Notes: generated by a model not told the origin, from the letters alone. A DNA stretch of 64,000 nt from Chiridota heheva (GCA_020152595.1 JAIGNY010004072.1:2100001-2164000), one strand, 5' to 3'. Positions 12,414-24,140 are shown, counted from the first letter of the stretch. Numbers and translations: made by a program.

Positions 12414-12570
12414 CAGTGGCATAGTCACGAGCCGAGGCGAGACAGACCCTGCCGGCCTTTATGGGTAAATCTTTTGTTCAAATCGCGGGCCCAGTAAGGG
12501 CCATTTTCTATGGCTCTGGGCCCAGGGAGCCTGTCCCCCCTCCCCTCCCCGCTCTCTAGTTACGCCACTG
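12414..12570. mobile_element. hAT-type MITE, 157 bp, with 8-bp TSD
   Basis: The element starts CAGTGGCATAGTCACGAG and ends CTCTAGTTACGCCACTG, giving inverted termini CAGTGGC(A/G)TA. It is flanked by TCACTATT (12406-12413) and TCACTACT (12571-12578), which match at 7 of 8 positions. CAGTGGCGTA termini with an 8-bp duplication are the usual signature of small non-autonomous hAT elements. The interior is G/C-rich and non-coding. Confidence 0.85.
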
Positions 12571-13139
12571 TCACTACTTCGGAGTTTCAGACATTTTCCT
12601 TGATTTTTGAAAACAGCTAAATAGATTCTGGATAGCAAAAGTACTATTGCAAAGGCTATTCTAAATGCTCGCAATAATATTTAAATAACTTTTTTTTTAC
12701 GACGGTGAAGTTTTTTCATTGACAGTTAGAATTTAGATAATTATATGCAGTTTCAATCGAAATATTTTGCAGAGTGCGCTGGCATAAATGAATTGGGCCA
12801 AGTCGGTTGAAAAGTTGTTTTAACTGTCAATTATTACAAAAAACGTTTAGAAATGACAAATCAGTATTACTGTAACAAATGACTGATTGTCAATTCTACA
12901 CCATTTTCGGGTTAATGAACATTTAAAACGACCATTTTGCGGATTTCGCATACCACGCAATTTTTTTTTAAATAACAACATTCTGGAGGTGGGTAGTGAT
13001 TTATTTTATCAAAAATGTTAATCGAAAAATGGGGAAGGAATTTATTTCATGAATTTAGGAAGTCATAAGTATGGGTAAGCCGGGGTAATTATGTGTGACC
13101 GGGGCGGAAGTGGATGAACACCGGGTTTTCACGCTACTC

Positions 13140-13260
13140 TTTTGGCCAAAGTGTTCAGAATACCAGGTAGGCCTAGGGTGTAACTATCCTACCATTGGAG
13201 CCGACGGCTAAACGTCCCCTCCAAAGGATGGCGAGTACCATTCAACCATTGCCACTTCTC
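13140..13260 (-). mobile_element. Candidate SINE fragment
   Basis: On the minus strand, ACTCGCCATCCTTTGGAGGG is followed by GACGTTTAGCCGTCGG. This resembles the conserved GG-GACGTTAAACC-type segment seen in several animal SINE families. No Pol III promoter boxes or tail were secured, so this is tentative. Confidence 0.35.
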
Positions 13261-13429
13261 TGAACAGCTGATTTTTTTTGCAAATATTAATGCATTGATT
13301 GATCATTCAAAACACAAACAAAAGTATTATCTTTTAGGGCCTACTTCCTTTTTGTAAACTTACAGTTAATGGCAAAAACTAAGTGGACGAAAACCACACT
13401 GCTTACCCTACAGGCTCCTTCTCTTCTTC

Positions 13430-14308
13430 CAATATTGTATAGACTGCTGCTAGTGTATAATCGAACAGTGTGCAAGCAAAGTGTAAGGATATACAGTGCA
13501 GACTAAAAGGTTAAAAGAGAAGGCAAGACTAACGTAGTTAACGCATCTGACCCTTGAAGCTTTCCAAGGAGATGGAGTCTATAACATGTTGTGGTAGTGC
13601 ATTCCAGAGCTGGATACCATCTGGGAAAAAAAATTGATGATATAGTAGATGACAGAACTGGCAAATGGAACAAAGTACTTTTGAGAATGGCCCGCATCAT
13701 CACAGTGGGTTTAAGGTGTGAGTGCTGGATATTAACAAGATTATGCACAATGCAGTACATCATCATGATCTTGGCTTGGGCCCGGCGTTCACATAGAGAC
13801 TGCCATTGTAGTTGTTCCAACATGTCTGTTATTGGTTGTTCTGTAGTCATGCATGACACAACGGGCATAGCGCCACTGTACCATTTCCAGTTTTCTGATG
13901 TTGAGTAAAGTATGTGGGTCCCAGATTATTCCAGCATACCCCATTTGTGGTCATAAGAGGGTCTTGTAGCAGAGCACCTTTGTTTCCCTAAAAACTGATA
14001 GATGTTTCTCTGGAAAAAAGCACTGGTGGAGTTAGCACACAGGCTTGTTTGATGTGTTGATTCCAAGTTAGATTTTGGTGACTGTTGGATCCTTAGATAT
14101 TTTGAAGAAGCTGCTTCCTCTAATGTTTGACCATGGATGGTGTAAGGTTCTTTTGTGATGTTGTTTTTGTTTGTGACATGTAACGTTTGGACTTGACACT
14201 TTTGAGGATAAAATTCCATCATCCAGTCCTTCTCCCAGTGTAACTTGTATAGGTCAATTTGAAGTTTGAAAGAATCTTCTTTACTCTGGATTTTACAGTA
14301 AAGAATGC
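13430..14308 (-). mobile_element. Non-LTR retrotransposon, 3' part of reverse transcriptase (degenerate)
   Basis: On the minus strand, blocks typical of the C-terminal half of a LINE reverse transcriptase follow in order. LHWEKDWMMEFYPQKCQ (about 14250-14195) corresponds to the thumb region W-K-W-MEF-P-KC. Then come TIHGQTLEEAASSKYLRI, MLEQLQWQSLCERRAQAK and MMMYCIVHNLV, and a final ALECTTTTCYRLHLL-like remnant. The frame is broken by stops and shifts, so this is a dead copy. Its upstream palm segment lies at 15471-15555, beyond an inserted DNA element. The clade is uncertain (Jockey/CR1 superfamily). Confidence 0.8.
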
Positions 14309-15470
14309 GGTAAAATCCTAGTATAGCGGTAAATTTCTATATAAGGATTTTCGCTTTTTCTTTTTTAATTTTGGATTTAGTCTGTTGTATTTATGTATTT
14401 TATCTATTTTCCTTTTTAGACTTTCATCTTTTAAGTAGAAACTAAGCTAAAATTGTTTAAAAGGGAGAAATGATTCTTACGTTTTGGCTTTCCGATTGAA
14501 ACTTTTATTAGTCATTGTTTATACTATTTACTAGCATACTGTTGTACTGACGAGTGGAGTCTGCAATAAAACTGAAATAAAAACATTTTTTAAAACGTGC
14601 GCATAACTACAGTAATGTAGATTCTCATTTTCAATTTAAGTTTTAGGATTAGGTCTTAGGGTTAGGGTTTAAGATTAGGTTTGTTTGTTTGTTTGATGAG
14701 AGCTTAACAGCACCACGACAACGAGGGTCAAATTGTGCCGGAGAGGTTAGATCATTCTAGAGGTAGGAAGGAAAGAAAATAAGGGGAGAATGAGAGAAAT
14801 ACAAGAACTAAAAGTCAGAAAGCCGGGAAGAGAGGTGGTGCATGGGTGAAAAAAACAAAGTAGAGAGATGGGGGAGGAAGGGGGGGGGACTAAATGTAGT
14901 TGTAGGCGAGAGGGAAGCATGATAAAGGAAGGAGATAATTTTATTCGGAGGATCTTTCTGGATTAGGTTTTAGGATTAGGTTTTTAGAATTAGGTTTTTG
15001 ACATTGTTGACATTGTTAAAATTCCTCTGCACTGTTTTTCTGCTTTTTTTTCTTTAGTTTCTTTGAAAATGGCCGACAAGAACGCAAAATTTGTGAGCTC
15101 ATGATTTATAATCCTTTTTTAACGAAATTTGCACAAAAAGGTATCAATTTGAAATTATTTTGGAATAATGGGAAGATAAAGAACTGTAAAATTGCTAAAA
15201 GAAGATAAGAAATATTTCAAAAAGAAATAGGCATGATTTTCTTGAATTCTATCGGATTGAAATAAAAACCCATTTTTTTTGCCTCAAAATTCCTAGAATG
15301 TTGACTAAATTGATATTTGAAGATTTTTCAATCATTTCTTTATAAATTCTGAGAGTTTTAAGAAAATCGGTCACCTATGACTCGAGTATGAGTATAGCCT
15401 TAGGCCTAAGTATTAAAAATGTTGAGATTAATTCCAATATAGCAATTTACCGCTATACTAGGATTTTTCC
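14309..15470. mobile_element. Non-autonomous TIR DNA transposon, 1162 bp, 8-bp TSD
   Basis: The left end GGTAAAATCCTAGTATAGCG and the reverse complement of the right end GGAAAAATCCTAGTATAGCG continue alike for about 34 bp with two mismatches. A perfect 8-bp duplication AAGAATGC flanks it (14301-14308 and 15471-15478). It sits inside the LINE reverse transcriptase, between the F-ADD motif and the following ILY-K segment; removing element and one duplication restores the expected order. No transposase is visible. Internally it holds a GTTTG-rich fragment shared with 11855-11915 and TTAGGATTAGG-like repeats. The superfamily is open: the 8-bp TSD allows hAT, P or Merlin. Confidence 0.88.
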
Positions 15471-15555
15471 AAGAATGCAGTCATCAGCAAATAGTTTGAA
15501 AAAGGAGTGTTGAGAAATTTAGTCCGGTAAGTCCTTTATGAAAAGGAGAAAAAGT
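15471..15555 (-). mobile_element. LINE reverse transcriptase palm fragment (F-ADD box)
   Basis: On the minus strand this reads LLFIKDLPD, then ISQHSFFKLFADDCIL. That is the segment before and through the catalytic (F/Y)ADD box, the part missing from the LINE copy at 13430-14308. The TIR element lies exactly between the two pieces. Upstream of about 15555 the similarity stops. Confidence 0.78.
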
Positions 15556-15559
15556 AAAA

Positions 15560-16070
15560 GTAAAGCTCAAGGCCTAACCTTAGGCCTAGCCTAACTAAAA
15601 TTAATGTTAGGCCTACTTAAGCAAGTTAGGGTTAGGTTTCTTAAATGTTATTTATTTATTCATTGTTTGAATTATTTTTGAGAAACAAAAATATTGAAGA
15701 TAGACTTTGGCTTATTTATTTGCGACAAGCGTATTCTTCCCATTTTTTCATGATTCTACGCATTGAGTGTCACGGTAACCGGCAACATACGGTTTATTCC
15801 TAATTCGCGAAAACTTTGCAAGCGAAGACTACGTGAAGCCTTTAATCATTAGTTTTTAATAAGTACAATAGGGCTACCCTATATCACCTGTTCCTTTGAT
15901 TCCGAAGAAAAGAAATAATTACACAAAGTTTTGTTTTCTTACAAAACAAAAATATCGACTTGACTTAGTAAATATGCTTACAAAGAATGTCTTGAATCCT
16001 CACCTCATTCACGCTTCATTCTGTCATTCAGAAAATGGAATACATAACAGCGTAAGGTAGCATAAGACCA
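15560..16070. other. No gene seen
   Basis: AT-rich sequence with repeated TAGGCCTA words near 15570-15630. No terminal repeats or coding blocks were recognised. Confidence 0.45.
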
Positions 16071-16072
16071 AA

Positions 16073-16840
16073 ATCGCACAAGGCCTACATAACAAGATGA
16101 CGGGCTAAGAAGGCTTAGTCACCCCATAAAATGCCCAAACTAACACCACCACCGCCACAAAAGAAAAATAATTATAATAATTCAAAGACGCCCAGAGTTA
16201 GTAAAGAACTTAACAATGTTGACTTTAAAATTGTGAACAGAATTGGAGCTAACTACCCACTCAGGAAAAACATTCCACTCATTAACAACTCTTTGCGGAA
16301 AAGCTAAAACGCCCAATATCTATCTGTGAGAACTCCGGTCAAATTTAAACTGTTACCACGTGTTACATGAGTAGCTGAAACATGCAACAAATTAACAGGA
16401 AGTCAAAGCATCACTACCAGATAGGAATTTAAAAAACCTGAATAATATCACCAAGTACTATTCTGAACTCAATCGTGGTCAAACCAAGATTTGCAATCTA
16501 GGTTCATAAGAGAGATTCCTTAATTCGGTAATAAGTCTAGTGGCTCTTCGCTAAAACTGCTCCAAAATGAAGTTATCCTTCTCATAATAGGGATTCCAAG
16601 CCTGAATAGCCTACTCAAGGTGAGGCCTGACTAACTGATTATACAAATTGAGAACAACCTCTCTACCAAGAAAACAAACAATTCTTCTAATCAAACCAAT
16701 CATCCTATTTGCCCTTGCAGCTGCTAAAGCACACTGTTTAGAAGGCTTCAGATTGCTGGTAATGACAACACCTAGATCCCTTTTTTGATCAATACAATCA
16801 AGATTTGAGCCATTCATGTACTAGTGCTTCACAACTTCAT
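16073..16840 (-). mobile_element. CR1-like LINE, 5'-truncated, 3' end with UTR
   Basis: The minus strand reads NLDCIDQKRDLGVVITSNLK, then KQCALAAARANRMIGLIRR and GREVVLNLYNQLVRPHLE. This is the conserved C-terminal connection region of CR1-clade reverse transcriptases (DLGV-I-LK, A-KANRMLG-I-R, LV-RPHLEY). It continues through degenerate sequence to a 3' end at AACAAGATGACGGGCTAAG. The same 3' end recurs at 31983, 44872 and 50845. 5' truncation, as here, is normal for target-primed insertion. Confidence 0.85.
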
Positions 16841-17221
16841 ATGCATCACCTTTTTACCTTCATTAAATTGCTTTAAGACTTTCTTCTTTCTTCTATGTTC
16901 TTGCTTTTTTTATTTTCAGTCCGCTTTCTTTTGATTGATTCAGTATTGTACATATTTATATATAACTTTCATGTATATTGTAAAAAGTACGGAAGGGCCT
17001 GTCTATTTGCAATCCGGTCTTGCTGGTCACGTAACTGCTGATGAATATGAAAGTGAATTTTAAATATGCATGCTTATAATTTGTGATAGTAGCCTATATA
17101 GTCTAAAATAGTTTACAGGTTAATAAAGATTCAAATATAAATAATTGTGGTTAGATATGGAGCAAAAGGTAAGAAGAAAATAATGTAAACATAATAACAA
17201 CTAATTTAAGAAAGTATTACA

Positions 17222-17434
17222 AACTATTGTATGGTGTATACACTCTTTCTCACTTACAGGGAGTTAGGAATTATTTTGTTAATATAGGTAACAATCCTGC
17301 AAGTACAATCTCCACATGTAATTCAAATTTTCGTGATTTTCTTCCTAATGCAAAGCCAAGTTCTTTATTTATATCACCAACTAATTGCTCAAAAATTGAC
17401 TTAAGTATGAGTATGAAAAAAGGTGCTTGTGATA

Positions 17435-17445
<11 letters not shown>
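17222..17445 (+). mobile_element. LINE fragment, region before RT palm (copy A)
   Basis: The frame GVRNYFVNIGNNPASTISTC, then LFISPTNCSKIDLS and KKGACDIDN matches the linker between endonuclease and reverse transcriptase in CR1/L2-type LINEs (FN-YFVNIG-NLA, SLKKG-GIDNI). It is repeated almost identically at 17961-18180. This copy is interrupted after GATATTGATAAT by the insertion at 17446-17880. Confidence 0.75.
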
Positions 17446-17879
<434 letters not shown>

Positions 17880-17880
<1 letters not shown>

Positions 17881-18465
17881 TATTTCTGTTAATTCCCAAG
17901 ATAAGAATAATTCTCCAAGAAAGATTTTTTTTTTCTTTTCGGGTGGTGGACTTATGGAACAATGTATGATGTATACACTCTTTCTCACTTACAGGGAGTT
18001 AGAAATTATTTTGTTAATATAGGTAACAATCCTGCAAGTACAATCTCCACATGTAATTCAAATTTTCGTGATTCTCTTCCTAATGCAAAGCCAAGTTCTT
18101 TATTTATATTACCAACTAACTGCTCAAATATTGACTTAAGTGTGAATATGAAAAAAGGTGCTTGTGATATTGATAATATTTCTGTCAATTTCCAAGATAA
18201 GAATAATTCTCCAAGAAAGATTTTTTTTTTCTTTTCGGGTGGTGGACTTCTGGAACAATTTACCATGTGATGTTATTGAATCACCAAGTATTCAGGTCTT
18301 CGAGAGAAGGCTGGATAAATTTTGGATCAATCAGCCAATAAAGTACAGTTATACTCAAAGCATAAAATCATTCAGACAACATCTTTTTACAGAATTAGAT
18401 TATTCAGAAGAAGAGTTGGTACAAGAGGAACTGAGGAGCCTTTTACCTGAAAATGATATGTAAGA
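17880..18465 (+). mobile_element. Rearranged LINE: linker copy B joined to RT C-terminus
   Basis: 17880-17960 completes copy A, then 17961-18180 repeats the linker region (copy B). Both copies run into the same junction AGAAAGATTTTTTTTTTCTT, after which the frame is VVDFWNNLPCDVIESPSIQV, FERRLDKFWINQPIKY. That is the typical last block of CR1/L2 reverse transcriptases (RVV-WN-LP--VV-S-S---FK-RLD--W). The linker is thus fused directly to the C-terminus, skipping the palm, and the fusion is present twice in tandem. The true palm follows at 18530-19130. Confidence 0.7.
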
Positions 18466-18529
18466 ATCTGTAAGAATAATCGTTTCGCTTTAGCAGCTCC
18501 TCTTATGTTTATCTTTAATCTATCAATTT

Positions 18530-19130
18530 CCACTGGTGTTGTACCACTTCGCTTCAAAAAAGCTTAAGTATCTCCGATATTTAAAGGTGGTGATTGTGTA
18601 TGTGTTTCTATTAGTATACCCATCTCAGTACTTTCATCTTGATCTAAAATTCTATTCCGTATTATTTACAATCGTACTACTAATTTCCTTGATAAAAATA
18701 AGACACTTAGCAACAAACAGGTTTTTTTTTTTTTTCTCGAAAGGCCGCTCTACTGCTATGGCAGCTTTAGATGTCACTCAATATATTATCAATGGTTTTA
18801 ATAATATAGAGTACTCACCAGGCTTATTCTTGGACTTTTCGAAAGCCTAATTCGATACTGTCAATCATCACATTCTTTTTGCTAAATTGTATCATCACGG
18901 TATTAGAGAAGTTTCATACAATTGGTTTGTTAGTTACTTATCAAACATCAGCCTGTATCCATTGATGATAGTTATTATTCATCTTACCGCAATTTAAATT
19001 GTGGTGTGCCCCAGGGGTCAACCTTTGGCCCAAGACTTGCTATATGTAAATGATATTACCTATTCCTTACATCTTTTACACAACAATTTTCTTAACGTTA
19101 TTTCAGTCATCAACTCTAAAATATATTGAA
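18530..19130 (+). mobile_element. LINE reverse transcriptase palm (degenerate)
   Basis: Across frames one can read GRSTAMAALDVTQYIINGFN, then SPGLFLDFSKA and FDTVNHHIL, then NCGVPQGS-LGP and LLYVNDI. These are reverse transcriptase motifs A (FLDFSKAFDT) and B (GVPQGS) in order, with a stop after FSKA and frameshifts. Orientation and style match the LINE pieces just upstream, so this is probably the same dead family. The copy ends near 19130 before the YADD box. Confidence 0.78.
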
Positions 19131-19139
19131 CTTATCCAA

Positions 19140-19640
19140 TTATAAGAAATATATCCCAAAATAATAGATACGAGCGCGGCTTATGTTTGCGTCTTTATTC
19201 GTTGATAGCAAAATGCCGAACTGAATCGTACACGAGGTGAAAACCACAAAGTAGTTTATAAGTAAAATAAATGCCATAAGGAATGTTCATAAATGAAACA
19301 TAGCTTAAAAAAGAGGCTCGTCTCAGTAAAATACGGTAAAAATGGGGGATACTTTATTTTGACGTCACTTCCGGTTGTGGAGGCAAGATCCGATCCTCTG
19401 TCTGTTTGTACCACACAGTACAGCCAGACACTAGCATGTACGTTGTGTGTGCAGAATTACATACACAGCGCATTACGTTACTGTGACGAGAAACTCATTT
19501 GTTTTTTTCAATGTTTTTTTGTCAGAAAGCGAAAGTGAAATTTTAGTATTATAATACTACAATGATAGTCACCAAATGAAAATTACTGCGAAAAAAAAAG
19601 AAAAGAAGATGAAAGCAAAAAGTCAAAATAAACGATTCTA
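19140..19640. other. Between LINE and LTR; no gene seen
   Basis: AT-rich, with GACGTCACTTCCGG near 19360 (CRE-like plus ETS-like words, chance not excluded). It may include more of the Gypsy 3' LTR, whose outer boundary I could not define. Confidence 0.4.
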
Positions 19641-20015
19641 CCGGGGCTTGAACTCTCGGCAAGATTTGAAGAAAAAAAACGTTACTAGCGATCGCCGCAA
19701 GCATCTGGGCTATCTCGTGAAATGACGTTAAAGGCGTTAAAAATAATTATATACCTTGCAATACGAGACAACGAATCGCGCAGCAAAATTTCAACCAATC
19801 AAAAAATTTGAAAGGAATTCTAAATATTGTGCACATATGACGATACTGCCTCTTTTAATAATATAATTGAATGACGGTCGTTTCTATCAATATATCATAC
19901 TGCCTCCTCCCTTAATTTGGAGATATTTTGCGAATGCGATTAAGCATTTGAAATATGCATTAATTGACATTATGATTACATTTAGTAATGAATGAAAATA
20001 TACGGGGTACAAACT
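19640..20015 (-). mobile_element. Putative Gypsy 3' LTR, with a tRNA-like segment
   Basis: On the minus strand, downstream of pol: a purine-rich AATTAAGGGAGGAGGCAG (PPT-like, near 19925-19900) and a second AAAAGAGGCAG near 19850 precede TAT(C/G).T starts. Then follow ATTGG, GGTATATAATTATT (TATA-like, about 19755-19742) and a segment with GATAGCCCAGATG and GAGTTCAAGCCCCGG, which resemble Pol III A and B boxes. The U3 part is shared with 1-85. LTR ends were not proven and no 5' LTR exists in the window. Confidence 0.5.
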
Positions 20016-20018
20016 ACA

Positions 20019-23000
20019 TTACAGAATATTTACAAGTTTAATTCCACGCAGTGAAATCGTTCTGGTGGTTTGCGGTTTGTTTGGGATATTGTTTCTAGGT
20101 GCCTTTACACCTGTGTGTGACCTGTTGTTTTCTGGAGCAGAATTTAGTTGTTCGATCGGAATTTCATCTTCACGTGGTTGGCAATTATGCAAACCATCAT
20201 GATTGACAAAATTTGGGTTCACAATTCTAGGCGTGTTCTTAAATGACGTAGTGTCAGGAATTTCAGAAAGTGAATCTTGGTTAGAATTTTGTGTTGAGTT
20301 TGGAGGTAACTCATCTTTTGGTTTGTCTTGATCATATCTGATATAAATGTGATTTTGGTGACGTCGCCAAATTATCTGAGAACCCAGTTGTTCCATTTTG
20401 AATGATACTGGTTCTGCTTAAGCTATGATATTTTTTGGTAACCAATTATGTCCTCTACCAAAATTTTTAGCATAGACAGACTGTCCAATTTAGAATTCTC
20501 TTTTTACAGCATGTTTGTCATGTTCTGCATTTTGTTTTTCTTGCTTCTTCCGCACCTTTTTTTGATAGATCTGTTTGCAAAAAATATAATCGTAACCTTA
20601 ACTTCCTACCCATGAATAATCCAGTTGTCGTTTAAGAAGCTATGCGATAATGAAATAGGAATCTGCACCAAAGTTTCTCGTCCAGAGACCATGCTTTCAT
20701 TATCTTTAGCTCTGACCATGGGAGCTATTTCTCAGTCAGTTAATAGCTCCGTGCTCTGACTTAAAAGTTGGAACAGCTCTTTCAGCTAATCCATTTGATG
20801 ATGGGTGGAATGGTGACAAAGTTACGTGTTTTACACCATTTTTACTACAAAATGTTTTAAACTCATTACTGGTAAAACATGGTCCATTGTCTGTAACTAA
20901 CATTCCCGGAATACCGTATTGCGAAAATGATTTGCGCAATTTAATTTTTGAATTGTTGCAAAAGATGTTGAAGTGGTCATTTTGTGCACTTTAATTCATT
21001 TTGGGTGCTCATCAACCAAGAAAAATATGTCCAATGAATGGTCCTGCATAGTCTGCATGCACTCGTATCCATGGATTTTCCGGCCATTCCCATGGATGTA
21101 ATGGCGCTTGCGGTGGCATTGACCTGGTACTTTGACAAATTAAACATTGTTTTACTTTCTTTAATTGCCGAATCTAATTTTGGCCACCATACAGTTATTC
21201 TAGCAAAACTTTTCATGCTAGCTGCATGCGGCCTGGAGTGACTCTCATGTTACTCTCATGTTATTCATCCAAAATTTGTTTTCTGCTCTTTTCTGCCATG
21301 ATTACTCCTATCTCCCCACAACAGACAACCACTTCTATGAAAAACTCATTTTTTCTTTCGAAATAAGGACTAAATTCTGAGTCCAATTCACTTGGCCATC
21401 CTTGTTGGACAAATTTTACATTTTTGGACAATATTGGATTCTTTCTAATCCAATTTCGAATTTGATCTGTTGTGATTGGTCCATTATCGATAGTTTCAAG
21501 CAATAACATCATTTCCATTAGAACAGATGTGTCAGCTGGTACCTCTGGTAAAGGTTACCTACTGAGAGCATCTGCATTTAGAAGTACTGAAGTTGGTTTG
21601 AACTTCAAGGTATACTCATACGCTGCAAGCGTTAGTGCCCACTGTTAAATGCGTGATGACGCCTGTAGCGGCACAGCTTTCTGCTCATTGAATAAGGAGT
21701 GTAAGTGTAATGGTTTGTTATTAGTAACCAATACAAAATGTCTGCCATAAATATTCGAATGGAATCTTTTTTAGTCCAAAAATACAAGCTAGTCCCTCTT
21801 TTTCAATTTAGGAATAATTTTGTTCCGCTTTTGACAGTCCGGGGGAATCCTGGACTTTTGGTGTAATAATAAATACACCAAAAATTGGAGCTTCGTATTC
21901 ATTACACGATCCATCGAGGCCGACATTTTAGCAAGTGACAACGTTAAGTCAATAGGGATTTTTAATGAGAACGCGGGGGATATTTTTGAAAGGAAAAACC
22001 AATATGAAATGAATATTCTTTAGATCTGACCGTGGACTTTTCAACTTGATTTCACCGTGGACTTCGCGATAAATTAACAAAAGACTTCCGTTAACGGATC
22101 GTTGACCTTTTGAACAGCCCTCTCGACACATGATTCTGTGTTGGCTAAGTCATCATTGATACCGTGTACATGCGTCATACGTTACATTACACAAATATTA
22201 CCGTGCTCTAAGTAAAAATCCTATTAATATAACGTTATCACAAGTTGTTAAAATGGCGGCCTCCATGGATCCTAATGAATACGAAACTCAAGTTTTGGTG
22301 TATTGTCTTATTACACTAAAAGTCCAGGATTCTCCCGGATTGTTTGAGAGTGTGCCTGAAGCAAATCTAATTGGCTTTTCGGTACCAGGCTGGCATGCGA
22401 TGTGCTAAAACAGCGCCAATACCGTATTGAGATGCGTCACACGACAACACTAATTCTCAAGTTGGGATCAAAGTGAACTAACTTTCTTTTTGATGTGAGC
22501 AACTTCTTTGATTCTTCTAAAGCCTTGTGTTCATTTTGTGACCAATTAAATGGTACTCTTTTTCTGAGTAACTTGTACAAAGGAGTCAACGTTTAGTCCT
22601 GTTTCACAGGAATTTGGAATAGTAGGTCAATAGACCTAAACTTTAACTCAGTAACATTTTTTGGTTCTGGAGCTTCATGCACAGCCTTCATTTTGTCACT
22701 TGTATGATGCAAACCATTAGCATCAATGTGTGACTTAAATATATATGACTGATGGTGCCATAAATACACATTTCTCTTTCTTCAGGCGTTAGCCTGCTGG
22801 TTCTAGCTTACTTAATATCAAGTTCAGAGTGTCCGAATGTTCTTTTTCTGATGAGCCTGTGATTAATATATCATCAAGATATACGGCATGATATTCTCCA
22901 AGATTCGCTGAGAAATCCCTGGTGCTGATAAAACTCTAAAGGGTAGTCTAAACCCTTATGAGTGTTTATCACGACATAGTCCTTAGAATCATCATCTGAA

Positions 23001-23110
23001 AGCACTTTTTGATACACTTGGCTTAAGTTTAATTTGCTGAATTTCTGATCTGCTAAATTTGCGAAAATATCCTGCACTTTTGATATGAGGTGTTTGTCCA
23101 CTTTATCAGC
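20019..23110 (-). pseudogene. Gypsy (Ty3) retrotransposon pol remnant, RT to integrase
   Basis: Minus-strand order is RT, RNase H, integrase, as in Ty3/Gypsy. RT: MDKHLISKVQDIFANLA then FSKLNLSQVYQ (about 23035, where family members usually have FSKLDLSQAYQ, so the catalytic Asp is Asn here), VVINTHKGL, and an intact AVYLDDILI box near 22880. RNase H: TLS-AEQNYS near 21830 and LNADALSR near 21580. Integrase: an H2C2-like region ending CLICQ (~21130), then GIPGMLVTDNGPCF (~20910-20870) and HPSSNGLAERA (~20790), the D and E parts of the catalytic triad. The C-terminus is rich in Pro, Asn and Gln and ends near 20020. Stops and frameshifts are numerous. Gag, protease and the start of RT are absent, cut off at the GAA tract. 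A MITE interrupts RNase H. Confidence 0.88.
21836..22340. mobile_element. TIR MITE, 505 bp, inserted in Gypsy RNase H
   Basis: The left end AGTCCGGGGGAATCCTGGAC and the reverse complement of the right end ATCCGGGAGAATCCTGGACT align, and similarity continues for about 60 bp through TTTTGGTGTAATAA and TTCGTATTCATTA. The flanks CTTTTGAC (21828-21835) and TGTTTGAG (22341-22348) match at 5 of 8 positions. Excision restores the RNase H frame TLSKAEQNYS, independent support for the boundaries. Non-coding. Confidence 0.8.
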
Positions 23111-23116
23111 TTTTTT

Positions 23117-24140
23117 TACTGAGAAGAAGAAGTAGAAAAAGAAAAAGAAGAAGAAGAAGAGGAAGAAAAAAAGAAGAAAAAAAGAAGAAGAAGAAGAAGA
23201 AGAGGAGGAGGAGGAGGAGGAGGAGGAGGAGGAGGAGGAGGAGGAGGAGGAGGAGGAGGAGGAGGAGGAGGAGGAGGAGGAGGAGGAGGAGGAGGAGGAG
23301 GAGGAGGAGGAGGAGTGATCAAGAGGAGGAGGAAGAAGAAGAAAAGAAGAAGAAGAAGAAGAAAAAAGAAGAAGAAGATGAAAAAGAAGAAAAAGACAAG
23401 AAGAAGAAGAAAAAAAAGAAGAAGAAAAAAAAAAAAGAAGAAGATAAAGATGAAGAAGAAGAAAAAGAAGAAGAAGAAGAAGAAGAAGAAGAAGAAGAAG
23501 AAGAAGAAGAAGAAGAAGAAGAAGAAGAAAAGAAGAAGAAAAGAAGATGAAAAGAAGATGAAAAGAAGAAAAGAAAAGAAGAAGAAGAAGAAGAATTTGA
23601 AAAAGAAGAAGAAGAAGAAGAAGAAGAAGAAGAAGAAGAAGAAGAAGAAGAAGAAGAAGAAGAAGAATTTGAAAAGAAGAAGAAGAAGAAGAAGAAGAAG
23701 AAGAAGAAGAAGAAGAAGAAGAAGAAGAAGAAGAAGAAGAAGAAGAAGAAGAAGAAGAAGAAGAAGAAGAAGAAGAAGAAGAAGAAGAAAAGAAGAAGAA
23801 GAAGAAGAAGAAGAAGAAGAAAAAAAGAAGAAAAAAAGAAGAAGAAGAAGAAGAAGAAGAAGAAGAAGAAGAAGAAGAAGAAGAAGAAGAAGAAGAAGAA
23901 GAAGAAGAAGAAGAAGAAGAAGAAGAAGAAGAAGAAGAAGAAGAAGAAGAAGAAGAAGAAGAAGAAGAAGAAGAAGAAGAAGAAGAAGAAGAAGAAGAAG
24001 AAGAAGAAGAAGAAGAAGAAGAAGAAGAAGAAGAAGAAGAAGAACAAGAACAAGAACAAGAACAAGAACAAGAACAAGAAGAAGAAGAAGAACAAGAAGA
24101 AGAACAAGAAGTAGAAGTAGAAGATGAAGAACAAGAATAT
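23117..24140. repeat. 1-kb polypurine tract: (GAA)n, (GAG)n, (CAAGAA)n
   Basis: The plus strand is almost uninterrupted purine for about 1 kb. A (GAG)n block lies at about 23203-23313, long (GAA)n arrays follow, and (CAAGAA)n-type variants occur at 24043-24135. Apparent Lys/Arg, Leu or Phe polypeptides are artefacts. The tract joins a truncated Gypsy RT on its left to a truncated LINE RT on its right. Confidence 0.97.
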
